Made by a program: the position numbers and the translations under genes
Assembly: GCA_038380435.1 (NCBI GenBank)
Contig: JAWZYU010000017.1
Span: forward strand, 24,799,283 to 24,863,282
DNA: 64,000 nucleotides
Origin: Ryuthela nishihirai
Lineage: Eukaryota; Arthropoda; Arachnida; Araneae; Heptathelidae
Direction of reading: 5' to 3'
The notes under the pieces: model-generated
What the model saw: only the letters and a program-made list of their open reading frames with translations
What the model was told of the DNA's origin: nothing
The model's database searches: none
Shown: positions 48,637 through 59,129 of the stretch, piece by piece
Layout: each line of letters starts with the position of its first letter
Numbering within the stretch: the stretch's first letter is position 1

Positions 48637-48838
48637 AAAAAAATAAATACCCCCTCAAGCAGCTGCTTGCCACAGAGGTCTGACAGGAGCCTGTCAGTTT
48701 ATATGCTATAGTAGAAGGTCTGAGAGGATGGCAGGACCTCAGCAGAAAAACAACACACACAACCATGCCTTACCCGGGGCTCGAACCCAGGTCCCTTAGA
48801 TCAGTAGCCTAGCGCGTTAACCACTCGGCCACGGGACG
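48637..48838 (-). mobile_element. SINE-B inside the LTR-like element
   Basis: Body (CAGCTGCTTGCCACAGAGGT) and head (CACTCGGCCACGGGAC) are close to the copy at 4168-4382. Exact insertion flanks are unclear. Confidence 0.88.
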
Positions 48839-49032
48839 GTAGTGTGAATAAAAATTGTGTCGTCCCTATATAACTCTCGTGCAGTAATTGATGGACCATT
48901 GTTATTCTTCATTCAACACCAGTTTCTTCAAGGGCATACAGTGGCACGGGCGTAAAAACCCGCGAATCTGTGAATTCACCGAAGTGAATTAAGTAGCAAT
49001 TTCATCATCTCTCTCTGCTGTGTAGACTGGGT

Positions 49033-49194
49033 CATCACATCTGTCACAGTCTGACAGGATCCGAACTAGAGGTCACGGCATTCTGGCTCAGTCAATCAAA
49101 ATCCCAATAAGGGACATCACATCTGTCACAGTCTGACAGGATCCGAACACAGGGGACATCACATCTGTCACAGTCTGACAGGATCCGAACACAA
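49033..49194 (+). repeat. Triplicated 40-bp unit at the right end of the LTR-like element
   Basis: CATCACATCTGTCACAGTCT followed by GACAGGATCCGAAC occurs at about 49034, 49112 and 49156. The last two copies are adjacent; the first is separated by unrelated sequence. Confidence 0.75.
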
Positions 49195-49210
49195 GAGTCA
49201 CTACAGTAGG

Positions 49211-49760
49211 TAAGGCTCGATTACTGCCACAAAACAAATACAAGCTTGGTTACTATCATAAAGCAAATATAACTAAGCAAATCTTGATTATTACAAAAAA
49301 CAAGCACAAATAGGCAAGGCTCGATTATTACCGCAAAGCAAACACAAGTAAAGCTCGATTTCTACCACAAAACAAGCACAACTATGCAAATTTCGATTAC
49401 TGCCAGAGAACATATACAACTAGGCAAATCTCGATTACTGACACAAAACAAACACAAGTAGGTGAAACTCGATTATTGCCACAAAACTCCGCACTATTGC
49501 TACCACAAAGGCAGGTAGAGCTCGATTGTTGCCAGAAGACAAAGTTTGATTAATATTACGAAACAAAGACTGAGGAGGCAAAGCTCGATTACTGCCAGAA
49601 GACAAAATATGATTAATATTACGAAACAAAGACCGAGGAGGCAGAGCTCAAATACTACTATAAAGTGAAGATTGAGTTGGTGGAAATCGATTCCTATAAA
49701 CAAACAGAATCTGAGTCAGATAAAACTTACTATCATAAAGATTGGTAGAATTCTACTACC
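49211..49760 (+). repeat. Right part of the degenerate tandem array
   Basis: Continuation of the same family (CTCGATTACTGCCACAAAAC), with increasing divergence and a 66-bp-spaced GCCAGAAGACAAA... pair near 49530-49630. Confidence 0.65.
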
Positions 49761-51401
49761 ACCATAAAATAAAGACAGACAGGGTTTTTTGCATAGGTAA
49801 TATTACATAATTTTAAATGACATATTAAGATAATGAAATCATTCAATATAAACGGGCATATATGGAAGTTTAGAACCAAACAGTGTAAGTCACTGATTTG
49901 CTTTTCTGATATATTGAAGGGTTTATTAAAATCAATATATAGAATTCTGAAAGTAGAAAGAATTGATGATGCCACCTACAGCAAACTAATTTAAATACTG
50001 ACTTGATTGTGAATCTGAAAATATAACCCATACAGATACAGTTGCCATACAAAATAAGAAATCCACATTTTACTGACTTACACTGATTGACGTTTGAACA
50101 TCCCATCATATAATTATTGATAAAGTGCGATTTAAAGGATTACAAATAATAATTTAATACATAATGTCTATATAAAATTCCCTTTGTAAAAGTTTCATCC
50201 AGTTAGTGTTCATTATTTACTGTTCTTCCCAGAATGCATAAGTATGATCATTGCATTCACATGTACGTATTCGGAAAAAAATTATTTAATTTTTATCGCA
50301 GCATTCATTATTTACGATAAATGGATGACTTTATAATGACCAGTCCGAAATATTATTTTAATTTAAAATATTGAATTGGAAGAGTTACTTTAACCTTTCT
50401 TTATGAAATAAGTAGTTTTGCTTTATTAAAGTAACAGTCGGCAGATATTAAGGAAAGTTTTTGTTTGTCAACGATAATTTTTATAGGTAACACAAATTTC
50501 TGTGTAAAAAACAAAGTAATTAGCTCAGGTGGTGTGTAAACTTGCATAATAACAATTCAAAACAACATTTTTTCCTGTTTGTACAGGAATTAGCATTTAA
50601 TTACAACAACGATGTTATCGTATGAAATGCTAATTTGTAAGCAGACGAATATAAAATTAGAAGTTTAATTAATATATTCAGATGCCAGATATGCAAAATA
50701 AATCATAATCAAACGACGCAACTGCAAAAAGTAGCTTTACCGAGGCTGGCAACTACACGAAAGTCAATTATGTAAAGGAACACGATAGTTTCAAAAATTT
50801 ATATTTTTAAATCCTAGAGTTTTTAAAAGATTCACAGATTAAAAACAGATCATGCCTTCGTAATATACTTCGAACGTGTATGTATACTTTTCTTGACTTT
50901 TAATAAAATTCACGAAGTCAAAGATTTGTTACTAGCTTTTTTTTTGTTAATAAAAAAATATTGTAGATGCCCTTCAAATAACTAGAAAGATGGAAGCAGC
51001 ACCTCGTACAGGTTTCTTTCGAACTTTAAACTTTTTCTAACTAATTTGCCGAGAAATTTGCTCATGTAGTTTTTTTTTCATACTATGTTAGCTTATGTAA
51101 TGTAGAACTCAAAATTCCCCAAATGCCGAACGCTTATTTTGCAATCTCATTTGTAGCTGCAAAAGATTTTGGCCTTCATTCCAGTGAGCAGTTTTGAAAT
51201 TTTTCCATTTTCTGTTCGTTTTGCTGCTGCTGCCAAATCCCTGACTTCTTTGAAGAGTTTATTAAAATTTTTAAGTTTCATAGATCGCGAAGTCTCTTAA
51301 TCATAAAGATTTCATTAATAAAAAGCGATTTCTTATTTTATTCGGTTAATGAGACTTTTGAAAACATTTTGATGCGCATCAGTTAAGGTTTTCGGGGGGG
51401 G
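49761..51401. other. AT-rich intron, nothing recognised
   Basis: No repeats of note or coding frames. Confidence 0.5.
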
Positions 51402-51530
51402 GGAGGGGTTGTACCTCTGAGCAGTACACCTTTGTGCACACAGTGGGCTAAGTGGCCAGATCACAAAGATCCCTAGGGCTTAGAACTTGATACGTAAGGA
51501 TCACTGGGAAACTGTTAGGAGAGAAATGTA
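51402..51530 (-). mobile_element. SINE-A 3' fragment, old
   Basis: TTGTACCTCTGAGCAGTACA and GGGCTAAGTGGCCAGATCAC; the rest is decayed. Confidence 0.75.
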
Positions 51531-51969
51531 ATTTCGTTACATTTTCTGTGACATTTTTATGTCAAGTTGTAAAGTGTCCACATAAATACCTTTGAGTTCG
51601 ATCCTCCGAAAATATTCGAGCCAGTATTGGCCTCGTTGTTTAAATTCTGTTAATAGCAATAAATAAAATTTGCACTGACTTCATTTAAGAACATTAAGGA
51701 TACAGGGTGACTTGAAATTGAACCATTAAGAAGGGATTAAAAGATATAAAATTACTCTTAGAAGAGAAAAAGACAAGTCGAACCGAACAAACTCTCGAAT
51801 TACTACTCCTATGTTCTTCGAATAAGACATAAACACGAGGCTTGATTCGTAAGGAATCCTGAAAGACATCAAGCAAACCCATTAACTACTCTGCTGACAT
51901 TAAGCCTCGAATTGGTCTGTGAAAATGGCCAAGTGTAAAAGGGGAATAGGCGTCTTAAGCAAGAAGGAA

Positions 51970-51998
51970 CTTGATCACAAAAGTACTTTGTGATCAAG
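51970..51998. repeat. 12-bp hairpin just inside the intron after the leader exon
   Basis: CTTGATCACAAA pairs with TTTGTGATCAAG. On the transcript it begins 21 nt after the leader donor. Confidence 0.85.
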
Positions 51999-52018
51999 AC
52001 AAAGATTGAAAGTCTTAC

Positions 52019-52156
52019 CAGGACCTGGTCTGGCCGATCCCGAGCAGAGGAGCATCAGGAGTAAGAGAAGAGGAGCTGTGATGCTGATCCATAACGGTCT
52101 GTGAAGGGTTGCCATGGGACAGTGAGGCAGCATCTCCTGAAATAGAGAATAACGAG
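52019..52156 (-). CDS. EFLa: Leader exon of TRH-type EFLamide precursor (signal peptide)
   Basis: This exon encodes the secretory leader of a neuropeptide precursor. Translation from ATG at 52133 gives 38 residues with a hydrophobic core of Leu/Met (APLLLLLMLLCSG) and a likely signal-peptidase site near CSGSA. A second in-frame ATG at 52115 gives a more usual 32-residue leader starting MATLHRPLW, so the start is undecided. The exon is preceded by a pyrimidine-rich acceptor (CACTTTCAG ending at 52157; a second AG ends at 52137), so at least one upstream untranslated exon is expected. It ends at CCTG|GTAAGA (donor at 52018), after the first base of a codon. That G joins in frame to AT at the start of either hormone exon (36538 or 22983). 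The coding part is 52019-52133. Splice sites and phase are seen directly; membership in the EFLamide gene is inferred from phase, strand and order. Confidence 0.75.
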
Positions 52157-52334
52157 CTGAAAGTGAAAAAAAAATCATCACCTGCAGAAATCACAATCTC
52201 TACAAATAAATTGAGACAATATAGAGTATAATTTGGTTGGTTGATTTGAAGGTGTAGGTCACCCACTTTCAGATTTTTGTTCCCACGAACTGGTCGATTT
52301 CCGCAAAAAAAAATTCGTTACCAAATAATATATA

Positions 52335-52870
52335 CACTGCGCTACCAAAGTATTAGAGAATTTCCATGTTATACCAATGGGTATCTAAATTCGAAGCTCT
52401 ATAACTTCTAAAATATTCAATCAAAGCGAAAATGTGACTGAAGATAACTTTCGATTTACAAAAATATTCTTTCACTGTTTAATGAGTTATGGAAGTTAGA
52501 ATATTACACAACAGTAAAGCATCGTAAGATTTTATCGCAGAAATTAATTTAGGCTTAAATAATAAATATTGTTTTAAACCATTTAATAAGGTAAAAATAT
52601 ACATTTCAGAAGTTAGTTTAATGAATATTTCAATATTAGAGAATTAGAATTTTCTTATGAAAAAGAAAATTTGTTGTTAAATATTTCAGCATCCACAAAT
52701 ATTTACATACTGAACTTATATCATCGATAATCGAGATTTACATAGAATTGATTATGATCTTTAATTTATCTTCAGTAACTTTTTTTTCCATTAAGTGCAT
52801 AACTTAGAAGTTAAAGAACTTAGATTTCTATTATCAAATAGAAATTATCTAAAATTTTGTTACCGAAGTG
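52335..52870 (+). mobile_element. Non-autonomous TA-flanked TIR element, imperfect
   Basis: CACTGCGCTACCAAAG at the left mirrors CTTTGGTAACGG-type sequence at the right (ending GTTACCGAAGTG), roughly 30 bp with mismatches, each flanked by TA. A related direct-oriented fragment lies at 14095-14310. It sits within the first kilobase upstream of the EFLamide leader exon. Confidence 0.5.
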
Positions 52871-52891
52871 TATAAGATTGCTATTTCTTTT

Positions 52892-53270
52892 TGGGGCGGG
52901 GGTGGCTCAGTCGGTAGCGCACCAGGCTCGTAATCTGTAGTTCCCAGGTTCGAGTCCCAGCTGGGTCGGCGTTGAGATTTATCTCCGCAAAATTTCCCCG
53001 CCCTGCCCACGGTCAGTAGGGGACACCGATGGGCTTGAAAAGGCCGCCGTCCGTCGGATGGGACGTTAAGCCGTGGCCCCGTGTGCGGGAGAGCCATACA
53101 CTGTGCACGTTAAAGAACACGCTGGATGGCCTTGACGGGAGGCTACCATCTGTCTCCCAACAGATGTTCCAGTGGGTCCCCTCCCCCAACCTTCTCTGAC
53201 CCTTCGGGGTCCTTGTGGCCTGGCCCATGGTGTGCAAAAAAGTGCCGCTCAGAGGTAAAACAATCCAATC
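52892..53270 (+). mobile_element. SINE-A, full, 11-bp target duplication
   Basis: Flanked by CTATTTCTTTT at 52881-52891 and 53271-53281. Confidence 0.94.
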
Positions 53271-53281
53271 CTATTTCTTTT

Positions 53282-53944
53282 AGCTTTCTTTCCTGTTATT
53301 ATTAAAAATTTTCAGAGGGGGAGGGGCGAGAGGGGGCACTGTCTTCTTTTTGCCCCTATTCCTTAGATTCGGCTTTATATCTTCGAGTGACAAGATTCGA
53401 GTGACAAGATTTTATGAGAATCCCAAAGATTTTCATCACTTCCCAAATCCGAATGAGAGCATGTCGAACGCAAAACTGAATTTCCCGCTACTTGAAGCTC
53501 AACATCAATCCGACAATGATTACAATCAAAACTATCGGACGTTTGTTGTGCGATCACACGCCTAATCTTATAATTGCCTCCGATCTCCGACCACAAAAGC
53601 GGTACAGCAATTAACTCCTCCTCGAACTGATTGCTCGCCCCCAGAGGTGGCGGGATGAGCCGCAGTCGCCGATCTCTCTTTCCCGGCGTTTCTGACTCAG
53701 AGAGACGGGGAACGAGAAGTGGAAGAAGCGGAAGACGATCGTCACAGAGGACATGGCTATCGACGCTCTCTGTGATTAAGTGATCATTTCTGTAACTAAA
53801 GCGCTCTTTTTAGTCATTTGGACTTTTATCCTTTCTTTTGTTGATGAAGAAGGTGAAGCGAAGTTTGGCCATTGGCCAATATAAAATACACTGGACAAAA
53901 CAATTACGATTCGTTTTTTTTTAATCTCTCAACGACTATTTTTT
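53282..53944. other. SINE-free GC-richer block upstream of the leader exon
   Basis: Between about 53340 and 53780 base composition rises and CpGs are common. This is a plausible promoter or first-exon area for the minus-strand EFLamide gene, but no GTRAGT donor was found in it. Confidence 0.3.
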
Positions 53945-54122
53945 ACACATAGTGGGCGAGGACGGACAGTGGCCTTTCCAAGCCAAACAATGTTTTCTTT
54001 TAATCCCTGAGGGTAGGATGGAGATTCAACGCAGAGAAAGCTCAACGCAGTTACAGTTGGGACTCGAATCTGGGAACTGTAGATTACGAGCCTGGCCACC
54101 TTAGACTGAACCGTCCTACCCC
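53945..54122 (-). mobile_element. SINE-A head and core, old
   Basis: GGACGGACAGTGGCCTTTCC and GGGACTCGAATCTGGGAACT; the tail is lost. Confidence 0.75.
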
Positions 54123-54392
54123 TGGGATCCTTGTGACCTGGCCATTTAACTCAACTGTGTGCAGAAAGGTACAGTCGCTCAAAAAAGTATCCAAACACTG
54201 TGGTTGATTAGAGAATTCAGAAAAAATATCTAGCAAAGATTTTGTTTTCACTAATCACTAATTGGTTGATTACAGAATTCAGAAAAAAAAATCGTTGTCA
54301 GATATTATTTCTGAATTCTGTAATCAATCATAGTGTTCGGATATTTTTTTGAGCGATTGTACTACTCAAAAGTAAAACAACCCAAACACCAA
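54123..54392 (+). mobile_element. SINE-A tail split by a MITE
   Basis: GGGATCCTTGTGACCTGGCC is at the left and AAAGTAAAACAACCCAAAC at the right of the MITE at 54172-54359. Confidence 0.8.
54172..54359 (+). mobile_element. Palindromic Tc1-like MITE inserted in a SINE tail
   Basis: The TA-flanked copy (54170-54171; 54360-54361) splits a SINE-A tail: CAGAAAGG-TA on the left and TA-CTACTCAAAAGTAAAAC on the right join to give normal SINE order. Its centre is rearranged relative to other copies. Confidence 0.8.
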
Positions 54393-54671
54393 TAATTTTT
54401 AATCTTCTAGCTTTCAATAATCGCCAATCGCATTTTTCTATAAAAATCTTTTTTCACCAAGAAACTTCGAGTGCAGTTTTCCTTTGGCCTAGTTATTTCG
54501 TAATTGTTCTACCCGGTCTAAAATGGTTGGCAATGCTTCGCTGTAAATCCCCATTTAGACGAAGCACTTGATATAAAGACTCCATTACACATTTTGTAAA
54601 TCCTCCACCCATTGTATAGGGATCAGTATAAAAGAAAATGATGGTGTTTGAGTCTTGCTCGAAAATCGTTT

Positions 54672-54712
54672 GCTACTCAACAGGCTAAATAGTCAAGTCA
54701 CAAGGTCCCCAA
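54672..54712 (-). mobile_element. SINE-A short remnant
   Basis: GGCTAAATAGTCAAGTCACA then AGGTCCCCAAG. Confidence 0.5.
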
Positions 54713-55424
54713 GTCTCGAAACGGATTTTGAGATACAGAACAATAGCATTCACAGAAAAGTTATAATGGGAAAGATTGTGGGGGGGAGAGAGGAGAATGG
54801 ATATACTTGGGTCCACAGTTCCCGGGGACTGTGGAGGGTAAAAAGGGAGGGTGTTATAAGTTCCCTCTTCCCCTTTCGGACCAGCCCTATAGGAGCAAAT
54901 ACCGTGCTTTGTAACGTGCAGAAGCAAAAATGCATTTCGGTGCATTCAAGTGCAAAAGAATCACGTGTTAGCGTCACATCCTATGGATGACAAACGCCTC
55001 TTCAAGCCTCTTTGGCGATTTTATGATTCGAACCCAGGTCTCAGTACCGGAAGAAAAGCTAGTGGAGGGGGGAGTGTTAGAAATCTTACATAGGACCATT
55101 TCGTAGTCTGAGTCAACTGGGGATTATTTATGCATTAGAGCCAACTGCAACTGCTGTTGGTAAACATTCTTATCCCATTGCAATAATGGCCCAGTGGTTA
55201 GCCGAAAAATGGTTAAGTGGAATGATTAAAATAGAGAAGTGATTAAATGCAGAAACTAGGACCCAGATTCGAATCGTGGTGTGCGGAATATATGCATGAG
55301 ATTTTTTTTTTTTCTGAGGGATAATCTTCCTCCGAGGTCTCCTTTATGGCTAACGTTGTCCGCATAATTTTGGCAGGAAAAGGTGAAGGAAAAAAAAATA
55401 AAAATCTCTCTCGTGCGAAAGAGG

Positions 55425-55653
55425 ACATTGTTGGTCTTCGAAAGGCAGTCGTCCATCAGATGGGGCGTTAAACCGTGATTCCACGTATAGGACAGCCATA
55501 CCCTGTAGACGGCCATTACGAGAGACTTCCTTCTGTCTTTTAACAGCTCTTCGGTGGGACGCCTTCCCCCAACCTTCTTGGTATCCTTGTGACCTGACCA
55601 TTTAGTCCATTGTGTGTAAAAAATATCGTTCACGGGTGAAACAACCCAACCTC
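55425..55653 (+). mobile_element. SINE-A core and tail, old
   Basis: GTCGTCCATCAGATGGGGCG through AAACAACCCAACC. A possible decayed tRNA-like head lies at 55185-55281 (GGCCCAGTGGTTAG). Confidence 0.8.
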
Positions 55654-56109
55654 CATTTTAACAATCTTTTTACATATACTTTACAAGAATATTTCTTTAA
55701 GATATGTTTGCTATTTTATTCTCCTCCACTTCAGGCATTAAAATTCTAAAAAAAAGGGGAGGAGACCTTTGTCCCACCCTATATCAGGTACCAACCCGTG
55801 CTAAGTCGTTTAAAAAGATTCCGGAATAAGTCATTAATGAAAAAAAAAATGTTACCCCAGTTTGCCAAAGGACGAATCAAAATTACCTGGAGTGGGTCGG
55901 GAGGATGTCATTTTCTTACGTTCTATTCCTTCCTCACTACAGTGAAATATCTATAAGACGAAGGCCGCAATAAACGAAATATTCAGTGTAACGGAGTTTT
56001 TTTCGACTCTGGTCAATTTACTAAGTACCTCTATGTAAAAATGTTTCATTTTAAGGAATATCAGTTTAATAAAATAAAAATTTATCCCGATACAATATAT
56101 ATAGTATTT

Positions 56110-56870
56110 ATATACAATAATTTAAAAAAAAAAAAAGAAAATCCTTAAGCAATATGTAAAATGTACATTTTAGCATCTGGCAAAGTGTAATAATTTAAAC
56201 GCTGTGAAATATCTAAACCACTTACAGCATTATGCACCACGTGCTCTTGAATATATCCCCGGTCAAATACTTTTACTGATCTGACTGCGTGGCAAAGATG
56301 CACTCTGCACGTGCCGACAGAGATGCTTTAAAGCGCTGTTGCCACATTTTCCTAGCAGAAAAGGGGATTTTTCAAGCTTGGAGATCTATACAAATCTGAT
56401 TGTATTGCATTTTAACCCGTAACTGGTATGCGGGGTCTACCAGACCCCAGCGCTATTATTTTTCTTGATAGTTCAAATAATTTGTTAAATATCTGAAAAT
56501 CAATAGTAACCTATCAGAAATCAGTGAGATGCCATGACGTCATGTATTTTGAGCCACTAAGACTCCCTGACCCCACCTTACCAACGCCGTTCCAGAAAAT
56601 GTACCATACCAGTTACGGGTTAATGAAGGTACCGTCACGAAAAGCTCTTTCAAAAGCATTTCCAATCCATGAGCTTATCGTTCGTTAAATTTAAGTTATT
56701 ATTTTATTTGTTCGTTTTTATTATTGTTTTAATTAAGTTCATTAATTATTTCAGTTTCGTTATTACCAGCCAATATGGCTCCGAGTCTGCCGTTTCGTAA
56801 TGGTACGGAGAGAGGTTCCGGAGAAATATTGAAGAGATGCTTGTTAAAATATACAGAGGAAAAAAAATTA
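56110..56870 (-). repeat. Right copy of the dispersed inverted repeat family (filled site)
   Basis: Reverse-complement homologue of 39300-39885, made longer by the piggyBac-like MITE at 56416-56619. Confidence 0.7.
56416..56619 (+). mobile_element. piggyBac-like MITE with TTAA duplication
   Basis: The ends are the perfect 15-bp inverted repeat CCCGTAACTGGTATG, flanked by TTAA on both sides (56412-56415 and 56620-56623). The related inverted copy at about 39575-39590 keeps the uninterrupted site with one TTAA, so the empty and filled sites are both visible. Nothing is encoded. Confidence 0.8.
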
Positions 56871-57639
56871 TCAACTTTTTTTTTAAGAAATAAATTCTAA
56901 TTCACGATAAGTTTCTTTCATAATGAATATTTTGTAGTATGTAACTATCATAGCACTTTTTTTTATGCATTTCGGTATAACGAATATATTTCAGTCATTC
57001 GCTGCTTGCATCCTATTCAGAAATAAGCTTGTGGTTAAGTGGTATTATTTTTCGGCCGAGAAAATACAAAGCAGACCATCGTTTTGATCAACTGTTACAT
57101 GAAATTGCTTTTTTTCCCTATCCCTTTATTAAATTCACGTGGTTTAAAAAACCGCGTTTTTACAGATTGAGGTGTGAAAATAGGTGAATACGTAAACAGG
57201 CAAATGCAATTGGGAATTTTATGATTACCAGATTTTGCAATTTATTTCTTGTGAGGTATTTTTTGTGTCACGGTTTTCAAAACGTGGGAAAAACGTGGGT
57301 TTTTGTCTCCTGGGACAAATACAAAGTTATAATCTGATCTCATACTGTGAATGAAGCTTTTCAATTTTCAAGAATGCGGCCAAACGGATTTCTGTTCGAG
57401 CAGTGTTTAAAGATGCCGTTTTTCCCGCGGTTTTAAAACCCAAACCGTTACTAATAATGGAAGTAGTTGCATTATAATAAAGTGGAGGACTTCTTTTGTT
57501 GTGCAGCCACCTCAGTTGTTCGTAATGTTTTTTTTTTTGAAGCCGCCAGAATATTTGGAAATGTTAAAACGCTAAATCGCCTTTTATGTAACCATACACT
57601 AACTTATTAATCAATTCTCAGTTTAAACAAGAAAGTCGT

Positions 57640-57936
57640 TTAAGGAAATAAAAATCCCTTGAGTACAGCCATCGTTAAAAATCTTTCAATACTTCTTTTA
57701 GCGCTTTTTTCTTCTGAAAACGATGCTTCTGAAACTTCAACTTTTGCATATTTAATTTCGAAAGAAAATGCGAACGTAGTAAATAAAAAATGTAAATTAA
57801 ATGTAATGCTTGTTTTTAATATTAAATTAACACTCAAGGTAATTTTATCACCGAGTACCGCTTCTTCGATTCCTTTACTATTTATTAACACGATGGCAGA
57901 TAAAAAGGCTACGATTTGAAATTTATTATTTCTCAT
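57640..57936 (-). CDS. Weak ORF, 98 codons, hydrophobic N-terminus
   Basis: An ATG-started ORF ends in TAA. The N-terminus (MRNNKFQIVAFLSAIVLINS) looks like a signal peptide or membrane segment, followed by alternating hydrophobic and charged residues, a Glu/Lys-rich middle and AKRSIERFL near the end. The opposite strand is open over the same stretch, which lowers confidence. No family, splice sites or neighbours support it. It may be a small secreted protein, a decayed element or chance in AT-rich DNA. Confidence 0.2.
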   Translation of the reverse strand: MRNNKFQIVAFLSAIVLINSKGIEEAVLGDKITLSVNLILKTSITFNLHFLFTTFAFSFEIKYAKVEVSEASFSEEKSAKRSIERFLTMAVLKGFLFP

Positions 57937-58566
57937 TTCCGAATATTATTATATTTCGAAATGAGGAGGATCTAAAAATTTAGGGGAAAACCCGAGGAAG
58001 TTCCAAGTGAGTGATTTGGAAAGTAATGAACTTTTTCGAAAATAGTCTTTTCAAATTATGCAAAATATTTAATTCCCTCCCTTCATTTTTAGTGATCTTT
58101 TTGAGAAAATATTCTTGCAAAATCTGTGCAATAATGTAAGGATTGTTGAAATGAAAAGTGGGCAACACCCTCTCAGTATGTGGAAGTAGTGGAGTCGCAC
58201 TTGGGGCCGATTGGACTTTGACCCTATGACGCCACCGACCACGCACACTTCCGGTCACGTCATATGACCAGGCCACATTCCACCACCTTAGTAATATTAA
58301 TAATTCATAATTAATAATTAATTAAAAATTAATTAATCCCCCCTTTATTAATAAAACTTCCTTTATTAAAATTCCTTCCCCTTTAACAAAAACCCGCGGC
58401 GCCATTTGTGTATATAATGAGTACTATTTATAGAAAAAGCCTTCAATTTTAGTCGTAATTTTTCAATTTTTTAATCCCCCTCATTAAAAAACCTCCCTTA
58501 TCAAAAGTTCCGCCCCCTTTATTAAACTCCCCCTCACCGATCACAAACTCCCGTCCCTTGGTTTCT

Positions 58567-58954
58567 GGGGCGGGGGTGGCTCAGTCGGTAGCGCGCCAGG
58601 CTCGTAATCTGTAGTTTCCAGGTTCGAGTCCCAGCTGGGTCAGCGTTGAGATTTATCTCCGCAAAATTCCCCGCCCTGCCCACGGCCAGTAGGGGACACC
58701 GATGGGCTTGGAAAGGCCGCCGTCCGTCGGATGGGACGTTAAGCCGTGGCCCCGTGTGCGGGAGAGCCATACCCTGTGCACGTTAAAGAACACGCTGGAT
58801 GGCCTTGACGGGAGGCTACCATCTGTCTCCCAACAGCTGTTCCAGTGGGTCCCCTCCCCCAACCTTCTCTGAGCCTTCGGGGTCCATGTGACCTGGCCAT
58901 TTAGCCCATGGTGTGCAAAAAAGTGCCGCTCAGGGGTAAAACAACCCAACCCAA
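58567..58954 (+). mobile_element. SINE-A, full, 12-bp target duplication
   Basis: Flanked by CCCTTGGTTTCT at 58555-58566 and 58955-58966; near consensus over the whole 388 bp. Confidence 0.96.
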
Positions 58955-59004
58955 CCCTTGGTTTCTATCCTCATCTGAAAATTTCCAAGTCCAACTAACC
59001 TTTG

Positions 59005-59117
59005 GGTGGCAACGATCAGAATGGCTGATGCAATCCTCTAAATAATTACAAAACTACACTTTTGGTGGCAACCCCTCACAGAACGGCTGATGCAATCCTC
59101 AAAAATAATTACAAGGT
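59005..59117 (+). repeat. Two-copy tandem repeat of about 57 bp
   Basis: GGTGGCAAC...ACGGCTGATGCAATCCTC...AATAATTACAA occurs twice in a row. Flanking DNA (58310-58555; 59130-59180) is rich in short CCCCCTTTATTAA-like motifs. Confidence 0.7.
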
Positions 59118-59129
59118 CCCAATTTTTAC

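Larger units (their letters stand above)
48008..49205 (+). mobile_element. LTR-like element (probable solo LTR) with 5-bp target duplication
   Basis: The element begins TGTCATGTCCC and ends GTCACTACA, flanked by GTAGG at 48003-48007 and 49206-49210. It splits a degenerate tandem array that resumes on both sides, which supports a true insertion. TG...CA ends and a 5-bp duplication are the hallmark of LTR integration. It holds a SINE-B (about 48637-48838) and three copies of a 40-bp unit (GACAGGATCCGAAC) near its right end. No gag/pol lies inside. Confidence 0.6.

Noticed and set aside
1..58954. Dozens of 60-120 codon ORFs containing GCFTSERHFFAHHGLNGQ or LNVPSDGRRPFQAHRCP
   Set aside because: They are antisense (or sense) readings of SINE-A, which is GC-rich and has few stops. 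They recur only because the SINE recurs.
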